27,351 bases of DNA from Symbiodinium natans (GCA_905221605.1 CAJNDS010002532.1:349533-376883); one strand, 5' to 3'. Positions 7,655 through 15,663 are shown, counted from the first letter of the stretch. Notes: generated by a model not told the origin, from the letters alone. Numbers and translations: made by a program.

Positions 7655-7963
7655 ATGGCTGCGAGGGCCGGTGTGCTCTTGCATCAGCACCAGGCCCTCA
7701 ACGACTTCATGGCCTTCTTGAACACAGGCATGGACGCCTCGTAACCTCGCGGATTTGCTGCGGCAGTCGGAAGCCCCCCTCCTCCATGGGGAGTATGGCG
7801 GTGGGTGATTCAGCAATGGTCCCACAACAGCTCAGACTTCGCTTGCCTTGGCACAGACTCTGGCTGCAGCAGCGACCTGTCCACAGGTCCTGGAAAGCGC
7901 CAGAAGGTCAAGCTTGCTGAGGCCGGGGGCAGAATCGAACTGACCCTAAACCCTAAACCCTAA
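7655..7963 (+). CDS. Candidate two-exon small gene ending in a telomere-like tract
   Basis: ATG at 7655 opens exon 1 (7655-7740). A GTAACC donor at 7741 and a CCCACAACAG acceptor at 7821-7830 define a 90-bp intron. Joining 7740 to 7831 keeps the frame and gives 72 codons. Exon 1 reads MAARAGVLLHQHQALNDFMA; exon 2 contains GPGKRQKVKLAEAGGRIEL. The last residues (LNPKP) and the stop at 7961-7963 come from the telomere-like tract, so the original 3' end appears to be lost. An in-frame TGA nine bases upstream makes 7655 a reasonable start. Function unknown. Confidence 0.4.
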
Positions 7964-7990
7964 ACCTTAAACCCTAAACCCTAAACCCCC
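7943..7990 (-). repeat. Telomere-like tract at the 5' edge of the retrotransposon
   Basis: Six CCCTAAA units, one of them CCTTAAA. It ends in a run of C just before the presumed 5' end of the element. Confidence 0.88.
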
Positions 7991-8074
7991 AATCTTCCGC
8001 AGGGACCCGCGCCCTCTGAGCCAGGCCCCGGCAAAGGTAGAGGCAAGTGACGGGGTCTATATAGCATTGCGGGT

Positions 8075-11000
8075 ATGGCCTCAGCGCCTTTTGCATGTTT
8101 AAATTTTGCAGTCCAGTGCTCCCCGGACTACACCGCCCTAATCCCACATTTAAGGCTGCGTCTGCCCACCTTTGAATTTTCTCAACACAGACTGCGCCGC
8201 GGATACGGGTTGAGCACGGCTGCCTTTAAGAGGCAGGGAGGTAGCGCCTTTTCCTTCCTGGGTAAAACGCCCAGCAGATTCCAGGAACCCCACCTCACCA
8301 GTAGATGCATTGGTTGGGATAGGAGTCCTCTTCGCAGATCACAGTTTAGGGGTAAGAAGCGTCACAAACAACCCGCCTGTCCCCACCTATCTAGGGCAAT
8401 CCTTTGGCATCTAATAGCAGCATTTACAGTCTTCTCCTATACCTGTCCACACCGCCATAACCCCTTAATTGTAGTCCTGGATGCCCTGGCCGTTTTCGGA
8501 GCCTTTTCCACCATGGCACGCTCCGCAACAATGATCTGCCGCTCCGCAAGATCTTGCAGAACACAAAGAACAGAGAACACAGCACAGGCTACACCGCCGG
8601 GTCAGGGATTTCTTAGGTTGGGGTATGCTATTGACTATCTAGGTGTACTCCAAAGAACACTTAACCGTCTGATGCATGCCCTCAATGGTAACACCGCCAC
8701 TAGAGTAGAGATCTCCCTCAATGATCTTATACCTCCAAACCCCACTCCCCTACCTGGGCTGAAACTTTCAAGAGCGTTCCTTTTAGCACATCGGCAGCCC
8801 AAATCCCCTATCCCAGAAGAGCTCCCCACCCTAAACCCCCGGGCTACACCGCCACGAACAGGGCGAAGAGCATGTTTCAGAAATAAAGAGGGAATTAAGA
8901 TTTCCTTCTCCAAAAAGGTTACAAAGCCACAACGCCGTTTTGTTCAAAACAAGACGGGCTGTCACCCACTTTGTTCCCCTACCCTCCACCCTACCCACAC
9001 CCAGCCTTACCCTGAAGGGGTCGGGCAGACAGTTTCCAAGGGCACTGGGAATTCAATGAATTTAAAGAATACTTTCATTCTTGCTAGTAAGCCTACACCG
9101 CCTCAACGAGGCTTGCCGGGTGCCACTCCGGTGGTTAACGAAGAGTGTTTGTCCCCACCCCTTCCCGCCAAAGCTCTTTTAGGTCGGGGACCCGGGGCTC
9201 GCTGTCTACGTAGACGATATTATCGTCAGTGGCGGGGGTCCTTTAGGGCTAACATATTGCCAGGGAACTCGGGAAACAACCTGGTAAAGGGAAGGGTTCC
9301 CTTGAAAGCAGATCATGGGAAAGACAGGAAGACAACCAATGCCGGAAATTTTCGTAGGCTCGTTCTTCGACAATCGGCAATTGGAGTTAGGAAGGGAAAG
9401 ACCACAAAGCTAATGGCTACACCGCCCGTAGCTTATGGTTCTTCTCTTCGAATAGGCACACAAAATGTTCAGGGAATGGCTGAACTCTTTAAGCATCAAG
9501 AGGTCCTCGCTCTCATGCATACCCATCAGCTCGACGTTCTGATGTTAACGGAAACCCACTCCAAGTCATACTACTCATTTCAAAGTCAGGGCTACCTTTT
9601 TGTGGTTAATGGTAACAACAAGGATAAATGGTCAGGAGTCACAGCGGTTATATCGCCAAAAATGGTTCCTCATGTTTGCAACATCATTCAACACACTTCT
9701 CGTATCTTGCAAATTATCATCTCATCCAAATCAGGCTCCATTCATATTATTGGGGTATATGCCCCACACGACAAATCGCAGGAAGAGGAGCGTAAGACCC
9801 CATTCTGGAACATGTTGGAAGACATCCTCACAACAATTCCACAACCAGAGCCGGTTTACGTTGTAGGAGACTACAACGTCAGGTTACAAGGTAGGTTTTC
9901 TGCTGAACAGGATTTTTTGGGGCCTCATATCTACGGTAAGGGCAAACTCGCTGCCAACACTAAAACGCACTCCAACCGCACATTCTACACTTCTTTGTTA
10001 AAATCCCTTGGATTTGCAGACGCTTTATCCTTTAAACAGTCCAACCTGACCAAGCATGTCACCTACAGGGATAAATTCTCACCTCCGGACAACTGGGACC
10101 AGTTCATTCTCGACCCCCTAATTCTTCTACAAATGTGGGACCGTTTTGCCACGCTCCCCTTGCCGGAGTCGGATCAGCTTTCGCTGGTTTCGGAGATTCG
10201 AGCGTTCCTGGGTTTAGATACTCTCCCTCCCAATAAACTGGCTACACCGCACATAGACCCGGTCCGCTTTCAAAGCTTGGACAGACTGATTACCCCTAGG
10301 AAGTGGCTCCCCACGATCCGAAAAGTAAAAGCTGTACACAATACAGGTTTTCCAAGCGATCAGTACCTACTTCTTACAGAGCTCAGCGTCCGGCTAGGGG
10401 CACGTAGGCAGAGGCAACCCAGACCCCCCCCCCTGGAGTACAACGCCAACAGACAGCAGCGCGAGAAGTTCAACAAAGAATTTAGGAACGCACTAGGTCT
10501 AGAGGATACTGAGGCTACACCGCCAAAACCTTCGCTTCCAGTAGAAGTCTATACCGATGGTTCAGGCTCGAGAGGTAAATGCACCAGTACAACGCCAGCC
10601 GGTTGGGGTTTCGTTACGGTAATACACGGAGTCCCCACGCACAAAGCCAGGGGACCGGTAATTACGGGTACTTCGCCTTTTTCACTAGGAGCGGTGGTTG
10701 GTAGTAACAATACCGGAGAATTGTCCGCATGGATGGAAGCAGCGTTGTATTTACTGTCGATGGACCCTATCCCTTCCACCGTTACATTCTGCTTTGACAG
10801 TAAGTGGGTGGAAGGCATGGTTACAGGAGCATTTCGCCCGACTAGGCACAAAGCCATGGTCTACTCCGCCAAGCGTATTTATTCCCTATTAAAGGCCAGA
10901 ACAACAATCAAATGGACCTGGGTTAAAGGCCACTCAGGACAAGAATACAATGACATGGCGGATGCGCTTGCAGGACAAGCAAAACAAGATGGTGTACGGA

Positions 11001-13114
11001 TAGGTGGCCGTTCTGAACAACACTTCTACCTTACCCCTACTAACCTCCCTTTGGCAGACGCACAAGCCCCCCTCCCCATCATCAAAAACGCGCCGGACCG
11101 CATCTCACAGGCCCTTTTGACGGCGGCGGAGAACACATTCGATAAACTGCCGGTCAAACCCAGGACGTGCTGGATTACTCCAACACTTGCAGCGGACATC
11201 GAAGCCGTAAAACAGCGCAGATTACATGGAGACCCTCAGGCCACTCAGGAATACAAAAGGCTCAAAACGCAAGCCCGCAAAGTAAAACGCCAATGGCTAA
11301 GGGATCAGGTTCTGCAATCCCATAATCAGGGGTCGCAAGCGCTTTGGCGGAACCTCCGTAAAATGAAAACGGGATTTAGAGAACGAAAATCCAGGCTAAA
11401 AAAGGAAGATCGGCCGGTACCTTGGGATAAACAGCACGAGGCGTTTGCAGACCACCTCGCCAATGTACAATGGGGTCCCACCACGGTCACGGCAGAAGAA
11501 AGAGAATTACTACGGGAGTCACCCTCTTTATACGCGCCCTCGGCTACACCGCCCCCACCCTTCACCCTGATAGAACTTTCGGACGTTATCAAGCAATTAC
11601 GAAAGGCTAAATCGCCTGGTCCAGACAACATTCACAATGAGCTGGTGCTGCTTCTGGACTACATAGGGGAACAACAGCTATTGGAAATGTTCAACGAATG
11701 TTTTAGTAGCGCCACGGTTCCCCAAGAGTGGAAAGAGGCTCTTATCGTTAGTATTTATAAAGGCAAAGGTTCGGATTCTGACCCTGCTAATTATAGGCCA
11801 ATTTCCTTGCTAAATACTTTCTATAAGATCTACGCGGCATTACTTCAAAAAAGATTGGCTAAAGCGCACGATCATCAGCTTCGGAGCACGCAATTTGGTT
11901 TTAGGGCTAATCGATCCACGCAACAACCACTGTTCGTCCTACGCACATTGCAAGACCTAGCGCTGAAAACAGGCTCTCCCTTTCAGCTGCTATTCCTCGA
12001 TTGGAGAATGGCGTTCGACAAAGTTGATCATGATTCTATGATCATAGCTTTGGAGCGCCTTGGAGTACACCGCCAATATGTCGACATTATTAGAGATCTT
12101 TACACCAACCAGACATTCTATACGAGAGGACCCTTCGGGGACACCGCCAAGGCTACACCGCACACCGGTATTAGGCAAGGTTGCCCCCTAAGCCCGTATT
12201 TATTTATCATGGTTATGACAGTGCTTTTCTCTGATGTAGACCGCAGGCTCCGTATACATGGCACCCCCACTAACTCCTGGTCGGTAGGGAAACCAGTATA
12301 CGATCTAGAATACGCTGATGACACGCTTCTCATTTCGGTTACAAAGCCACAAATGAACGACATACTTAAGGCAATTGAGGTAGAAGCCACCCTATACGGG
12401 ATGCTTCTGAACAAAGAAAAAACAGTCTCTCTGGAGTACAACGCCGACGCCCCCCAGGTCCTATACTTTGCTGATGGCTCCCCGGTTCCCATAACCACTG
12501 ACACTAAATATTTAGGCTCCCAAGTTACATATGGTATCCTGGACTCCTGCGGACACCATGCCGCTATGTGTGTAGCCGGCGGGGAACGCACGCAGAGGCA
12601 CAATGCCGTCCGTGACCTAGTCTGCAATTGGGCGGAGCGGGCAGGGTTGCGACCCGAAAAAGAAAAGTCTGGGCTGTTGCTCCCGCAGTGCCCGGACGAC
12701 ACTCGCTCTGCTGGTAGACGCCCTGCTGATGTTTACTTACCGGCCTTGGCCGGGTCTCCTGCTGCACTTGACTTCGCCGTCACGGCGCCACAGCGACAGG
12801 AGACCCTGGCCAAGGCCAGTAGGGAAACAGCTGCAGCGGCTGCTGACTACGCCAGGCACAAAGAGAACCACCTCAACACTGCGCAGTGCTGCGAGGCCCA
12901 AGGCATAGTCTTTGTGCCCATGGTGGTAGAAAGCACCGGCACGTGGGACAAGGGCGCCGAGGTCGTACTCAAGCACTTGGCTCGGGCTGTAGCGGCTCGG
13001 ACAGGTGTGGAATCGGCCACGACTCACGCGGCCTTGTTTCAGGAACTGTCTGTCACGGTGCGGTCCTGGCGCGCCCGGGCGGCCCTGCGCCGCCGCCAGG
13101 AGTTGGTGGAGTGA
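8075..13114 (+). CDS. Retrotransposon polyprotein: endonuclease, RNase H, reverse transcriptase, with a foreign tail
   Basis: 1679 codons from ATG 8075. Residues 1-447 are basic with no zinc knuckle and may bind RNA. The EN lies at about 459-775: N464 (TQNVQG), E493 (LTETH), D599 and N601 (GDYN); the final SDH motif reads SDQ at 761-763. RNase H lies at about 824-968 with D828, E882, D908, H953 and D963 all present. The RT starts near 1157: KSPGPD, the LDWRMAFD block (D1309), GIRQGCPLSP (from 1365), YADD (1413-1416) and KYLGS. From residue 1488 the frame enters the nested insert and ends in its coding tail, so the native RT thumb is missing from this product. RNase H before RT is not the usual arrangement. 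The EN is probably impaired. Confidence 0.9.
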   Translation: MASAPFACLNFAVQCSPDYTALIPHLRLRLPTFEFSQHRLRRGYGLSTAAFKRQGGSAFSFLGKTPSRFQEPHLTSRCIGWDRSPLRRSQFRGKKRHKQPACPHLSRAILWHLIAAFTVFSYTCPHRHNPLIVVLDALAVFGAFSTMARSATMICRSARSCRTQRTENTAQATPPGQGFLRLGYAIDYLGVLQRTLNRLMHALNGNTATRVEISLNDLIPPNPTPLPGLKLSRAFLLAHRQPKSPIPEELPTLNPRATPPRTGRRACFRNKEGIKISFSKKVTKPQRRFVQNKTGCHPLCSPTLHPTHTQPYPEGVGQTVSKGTGNSMNLKNTFILASKPTPPQRGLPGATPVVNEECLSPPLPAKALLGRGPGARCLRRRYYRQWRGSFRANILPGNSGNNLVKGRVPLKADHGKDRKTTNAGNFRRLVLRQSAIGVRKGKTTKLMATPPVAYGSSLRIGTQNVQGMAELFKHQEVLALMHTHQLDVLMLTETHSKSYYSFQSQGYLFVVNGNNKDKWSGVTAVISPKMVPHVCNIIQHTSRILQIIISSKSGSIHIIGVYAPHDKSQEEERKTPFWNMLEDILTTIPQPEPVYVVGDYNVRLQGRFSAEQDFLGPHIYGKGKLAANTKTHSNRTFYTSLLKSLGFADALSFKQSNLTKHVTYRDKFSPPDNWDQFILDPLILLQMWDRFATLPLPESDQLSLVSEIRAFLGLDTLPPNKLATPHIDPVRFQSLDRLITPRKWLPTIRKVKAVHNTGFPSDQYLLLTELSVRLGARRQRQPRPPPLEYNANRQQREKFNKEFRNALGLEDTEATPPKPSLPVEVYTDGSGSRGKCTSTTPAGWGFVTVIHGVPTHKARGPVITGTSPFSLGAVVGSNNTGELSAWMEAALYLLSMDPIPSTVTFCFDSKWVEGMVTGAFRPTRHKAMVYSAKRIYSLLKARTTIKWTWVKGHSGQEYNDMADALAGQAKQDGVRIGGRSEQHFYLTPTNLPLADAQAPLPIIKNAPDRISQALLTAAENTFDKLPVKPRTCWITPTLAADIEAVKQRRLHGDPQATQEYKRLKTQARKVKRQWLRDQVLQSHNQGSQALWRNLRKMKTGFRERKSRLKKEDRPVPWDKQHEAFADHLANVQWGPTTVTAEERELLRESPSLYAPSATPPPPFTLIELSDVIKQLRKAKSPGPDNIHNELVLLLDYIGEQQLLEMFNECFSSATVPQEWKEALIVSIYKGKGSDSDPANYRPISLLNTFYKIYAALLQKRLAKAHDHQLRSTQFGFRANRSTQQPLFVLRTLQDLALKTGSPFQLLFLDWRMAFDKVDHDSMIIALERLGVHRQYVDIIRDLYTNQTFYTRGPFGDTAKATPHTGIRQGCPLSPYLFIMVMTVLFSDVDRRLRIHGTPTNSWSVGKPVYDLEYADDTLLISVTKPQMNDILKAIEVEATLYGMLLNKEKTVSLEYNADAPQVLYFADGSPVPITTDTKYLGSQVTYGILDSCGHHAAMCVAGGERTQRHNAVRDLVCNWAERAGLRPEKEKSGLLLPQCPDDTRSAGRRPADVYLPALAGSPAALDFAVTAPQRQETLAKASRETAAAAADYARHKENHLNTAQCCEAQGIVFVPMVVESTGTWDKGAEVVLKHLARAVAARTGVESATTHAALFQELSVTVRSWRARAALRRRQELVE
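12536..13114 (+). CDS. C-terminal fragment of another retroelement protein (zinc ligands plus PD-(D/E)XK-like motif)
   Basis: This is codon 1488 onward of the fused frame. It begins ILDSCGHHAAMC and continues to GGERTQRHN, a Cys/His cluster typical of the region after RT in some elements with restriction-like endonucleases. Next come an acidic residue in RPEKEKSG, then RRPADVYLP (D1552) and AALDFAV (D1566), which together could form a PD-(D/E)XK-type active site. A long Ala/Arg-rich helical tail ends LRRRQELVE before the TGA at 13112. The 5' part of this protein is absent. The nuclease assignment is by motif only. Confidence 0.55.
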   Translation: MLDSCGHHAAMCVAGGERTQRHNAVRDLVCNWAERAGLRPEKEKSGLLLPQCPDDTRSAGRRPADVYLPALAGSPAALDFAVTAPQRQETLAKASRETAAAAADYARHKENHLNTAQCCEAQGIVFVPMVVESTGTWDKGAEVVLKHLARAVAARTGVESATTHAALFQELSVTVRSWRARAALRRRQELVE

Positions 13115-13380
13115 ATGGGGATTGGCACTGGTTGTGGATATACCACACAGATCCGTTCGGGGGACCCCTAACGGGCACTGCAGATGATGAGGCGTACACC
13201 TGCCTGGTATCTGCTTGGGTCCGTCAGGCTCTTCTTGCGTCGCGTTACGGCCCATTGGCAAGCGTGGTGCTTGGGTTCTCGCGGGACGCCGGAGACTCAC
13301 GCAGGTGTCGGGGGCCTCGCCCTACGGCCGTCCATGCTCTCTGCCGTGTTGTCGGGATGGACGCATCCTGCATCACCGGG

Positions 13381-13460
13381 TGTCGGACGCGACTGGGCCT
13401 GTAGCTCTAGCGCTGCCGTGTGTCGGACGCAGCTGGGCCTGTAGCTCTAGCGCTGCCGTG
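13381..13460 (+). repeat. Two-copy 40-bp tandem repeat in the insert's 3' untranslated region
   Basis: 13381-13420 and 13421-13460 are identical except for a GA/AG swap at the 11th and 12th bases. Each contains GGGCCTGTAGCTCTAGCG. It could be a folded RNA element used by the element's own machinery. Confidence 0.9.
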
Positions 13461-13673
13461 TTGTTCGACGACTTGGCCATGAGATCGGTGCTCAGTGCTC
13501 TTTGTCTTCAGAGGCAAAGCCTCCCGCATATTCAGTTGGTACTTTGAGCATTGCTCACTAGGGGACAGCAGCAGCAAGTCATTCGAAGCGTTCACATCGC
13601 CATGGTTGAGGGTTTGGGGGTTAGGGCACCAGCAGCCTGCGAGAGTTGCCCGGAACCCAGCATCCAACAAGTT

Positions 13674-13696
13674 TCTAGGGTTTAGGGTTTAGGGTA
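13674..13696 (+). repeat. Short telomere-like tract within the nested insert
   Basis: Three TTTAGGG-type units. It may mark the 3' boundary of the original insert, in which case 13697-14190 would be a separate piece of DNA. Confidence 0.75.
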
Positions 13697-14116
13697 AATA
13701 GCACTGACAACCCAGCTCCACAAAGCTCCCAGAGATGCACTTGCAAGCCATGGGCCTCTGCCGGCAGCGCGCCGCAGCAGCATCGATCGTCGCAGGTGAA
13801 GCCGCGTTAGAAGTCGCATGATGCGGCATGACCTGCACTCTGCATCCGCAGGAGCCCAGAAAGCCGGGAACAATGGCGGCATGCAAGTCGCGCAGCATCA
13901 TGTGCAAACAGCGAAGGTCCATGAGACAAGGCCTTGAGTGCCGTGACGGATCCAGTTGCGTGGAGCCGTGGTCCATGAGATAGGGCCTTCGGCGCTGCAA
14001 CTCCAGCTGGTTCAGCTTCGTCGTCATGACCCCGCTATACTTGCGCTACAGCAGCCTCGCGAACGCCACAGACAGCGCGGGGCCGCTGACATCATCGCTT
14101 CTATGCCCAGGCGATG

Positions 14117-14190
14117 CTAATGTTGATGTTGATGTTTGTGCTTGCTCCTTGTCCTTGTCCTTGTGGTTGTGGTTGTTGTTGTTGTTGTTT
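14117..14190 (+). repeat. TTG-rich simple repeat at the 3' end of the nested insert
   Basis: (GATGTT)n passes into (CCTTGT)n and (GTTGTT)n and stops exactly where the host RT frame resumes. Simple repeats form the 3' ends of several non-LTR families, which fits this being the insert's tail. Confidence 0.8.
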
Positions 14191-14859
14191 CCTCCTAAGC
14201 ACGCCATAGAAGCTCGTAAAGTCAAGGCGCACATTTCCTACATCAAACTCCAACATTTCTGGAGGTCACGCATCAATTCTAGAACTAAAACTAGAATCTT
14301 CCGTGCCATAGTCTTGCCTACTTTACTGTACGGATTGGATACGCTTACTCTGGAAATTAAGCACCTAAAGACCATAGATGCATGGTACCACAGATATCTT
14401 CGTAGAGCACTAGGAGTCAAGGACTCATATTATTCACACATCTCGAATCGACAGGTATGGACGCTAGCGGGCCGACCCACGCTACCATCCCAAATTCTGA
14501 CCTCTGCCCAGTTAAAGCAATTGGCAAATACCTTGGCTACACCGCCCAGCAATCCGGTGCACCATGTAGTCTACTCTCCGGGTTGTAAAGATAGGATCAA
14601 ATTCACAAAATCTTCACACAGAGGACATCCCCAAAGATATTGGCTGGAACTCAATACTGAGTATGCATTACCGGTGCTTAAAGAATACATAAGGCTAAAC
14701 CGCATAAACACGGAGGAGCAAAGGCAAGACTTCTTAGGCCTCAAACACCTCCTTAATAGGGACCCCCTCTTCCTGTCTTTCCTGGAATCTGCGCCGACGC
14801 GCTGCCCCCACTTGTTCAAAAGACACGCCAAAGCACTTGCATGCGCATGGCTGCCATAA
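14191..14859 (+). pseudogene. Severed C-terminal part of the host retrotransposon RT (thumb and tail)
   Basis: 222 codons to a TAA at 14857-14859. It begins PPKHAIEARKVKAHISYIKL, the thumb region expected directly after KYLGS in non-LTR RTs, then RAIVLPTLLYGLDTL, DAWYHRYLRRALG and VWTLAGRPTLP. It carries one more GGCTACACCGCC word (14535-14546), like the host ORF. The frame is open back to an ATG at 14026 inside the insert, but that ATG is not native. There is no frameshift or stop, so the separation is due to the insertion alone. Confidence 0.85.
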
Positions 14860-14866
14860 AAAAAAA

Positions 14867-14880
14867 CCTAAACCCTAAAC
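14867..14880 (-). repeat. Telomere-like units directly after the retrotransposon A-run
   Basis: CCTAAACCCTAAAC follows the nine-A run with no intervening base. Two units only. Confidence 0.8.
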
Positions 14881-15039
14881 TGTCAACAAGAAGCTCTGCG
14901 GAAAACTCGCCAAGTGATCGCCAGAAGTCCCGGAAGCTGCTAGGTGGCTGGTGCCCTGGAAGCCCTGGGAACGAAGCGAGTACGAAGCTCAGCTTTTCTG
15001 CACCTGGGGCATGGGTAAGCTCCGGGTACCTTTCGCAGT

Positions 15040-15568
15040 ATGTTGTCCAAGACAATCGCGGGGACGCTTCGTGAGTTCTCAGGGCACAATAGCTTGCGTC
15101 GACTTTTGCTATCGGCATGCGCTGGCAGCCAAGGCTATGAGAATACTCAAGGAGATGCAGGAGAAGGGGCTTGGCCGCGAGCTCAGCGTGGCCATCGCGT
15201 GTGGGATATAAGTTCGCAGTGCTTGCAGGAAGTTTACGGGTCACTTGCTGCAGGTCTCGATGACCCTGTGAGCTACATCAAGGCAGGTGCTGTGCCATTT
15301 GAGATGCACTTTCTGCGATGTCTAGCCGAGCTCAGCCAAACCCTCGCTGAAAGGCGGCCGCACAGCGACACGGGTTTACAGCAGCCAAGGCCCCAGCAAC
15401 CAGTCGCCGGAAGGAACTCTTCCCTTTAAGCCCCAAAGCCTCAAGCTTTCTGGCTTCTTCTCCTCTCAGGTCAAAGCGGAAACTTTGGAGCCCGAGACTG
15501 CGGAGGGTGTTGATGACGTCTCCAGACTCACTTCCCGCTGCAAGTGGCCCCTTGGCAAGTATCTATAA
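15040..15568 (+). CDS. Candidate two-exon gene, unknown product
   Basis: ATG at 15040 opens a frame to 15429. A good 3' splice site, CTTCTTCTCCTCTCAG ending at 15469, is followed by a coding-like frame (KAETLEPETAEGVDDVSRLT) to a TAA at 15566-15568. A GT at 15403 joined to 15470 gives a 67-bp intron and keeps phase. The second half of exon 1 is protein-like (CLQEVYGSLAAGLDDPVSYI). The first half competes with another frame (14951-15211) reading AKAMRILKEMQEKGLGREL, which resembles a PPR helix pair, so the 5' structure is uncertain. A GTATCT at 15559 could be a donor to further exons. Confidence 0.4.
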
Positions 15569-15604
15569 GGTGCTGCTGTCAGTCCCAGTGAGAAAAAGGG
15601 CAAC

Positions 15605-15662
15605 GGTTTAGGGTTCAGGGTTTAGGGTCTAGGGTTTAGGGTTTAGGGTTTAGGGTTTAGGG
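15605..15662 (+). repeat. Telomere-like tract, G-strand
   Basis: About eight TTTAGGG units with TTCAGGG and TCTAGGG variants, between two coding-like segments on the same strand. Confidence 0.87.
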
Positions 15663-15663
15663 C

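Larger units (their letters stand above)
12536..14190 (+). mobile_element. Nested insertion inside the RT thumb region
   Basis: The host frame is native up to Tyr-Gly (codons at 12530-12535) and resumes at 14191 with PPKHAIEARKVKAH, so about 1655 bp of other DNA lies between. The insert has GC-rich codon use unlike its AT-richer host and lacks the GGCTACACCGC word. It carries the tail of another element's protein, a 3' untranslated stretch with a 40-bp tandem repeat, a short TTTAGGG tract (13674-13696) and a TTG-rich end. It looks like a 5'-truncated non-LTR element in the same orientation. No target-site duplication was found. The section 13700-14116 has no identified content. Confidence 0.65.
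7991..14866 (+). mobile_element. Non-LTR (LINE-type) retrotransposon, interrupted by a nested insert
   Basis: The span is set by the telomere-like tract on the left and an A-run (14858-14866) on the right, which begins within the stop codon and is followed at once by CCTAAACCCTAAAC. It carries a single open frame with EN, RNase H and RT, and no long terminal repeats. Removing the nested insert 12536-14190 would leave an element of about 5.2 kb. The intact frame indicates a fairly recent insertion. The 5' end is uncertain by tens of bases, and the 5' untranslated region may be truncated. Confidence 0.85.

Noticed and set aside
7921-7945. Possible reverse-strand tRNA T-arm (GGCAGAATCGAACTGACC)
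   Set aside because: The rest of a cloverleaf is missing; the downstream bases are telomere-like repeat, and the same bases read as the end of a coding-like exon.
8053-8080. TATATAG just before the retrotransposon ATG as a TATA box
   Set aside because: Dinoflagellates largely lack TATA boxes and LINE promoters are internal; one match in AT-containing DNA is not evidence.
12118-12702. 194-codon minus-strand frame within the retrotransposon
   Set aside because: It is the antisense of the RT domain, whose plus-strand motifs are unambiguous.
12737-13404. Frames on both strands (187 codons minus, 172 codons plus) over the end of the insert coding tail
   Set aside because: They overlap the better supported coding tail in other frames and have no motif.
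14951-15211. A PPR protein gene
   Set aside because: Only one helix-pair-like stretch is visible and the frame stops soon after; not enough for a family call, so it is mentioned only as an alternative.
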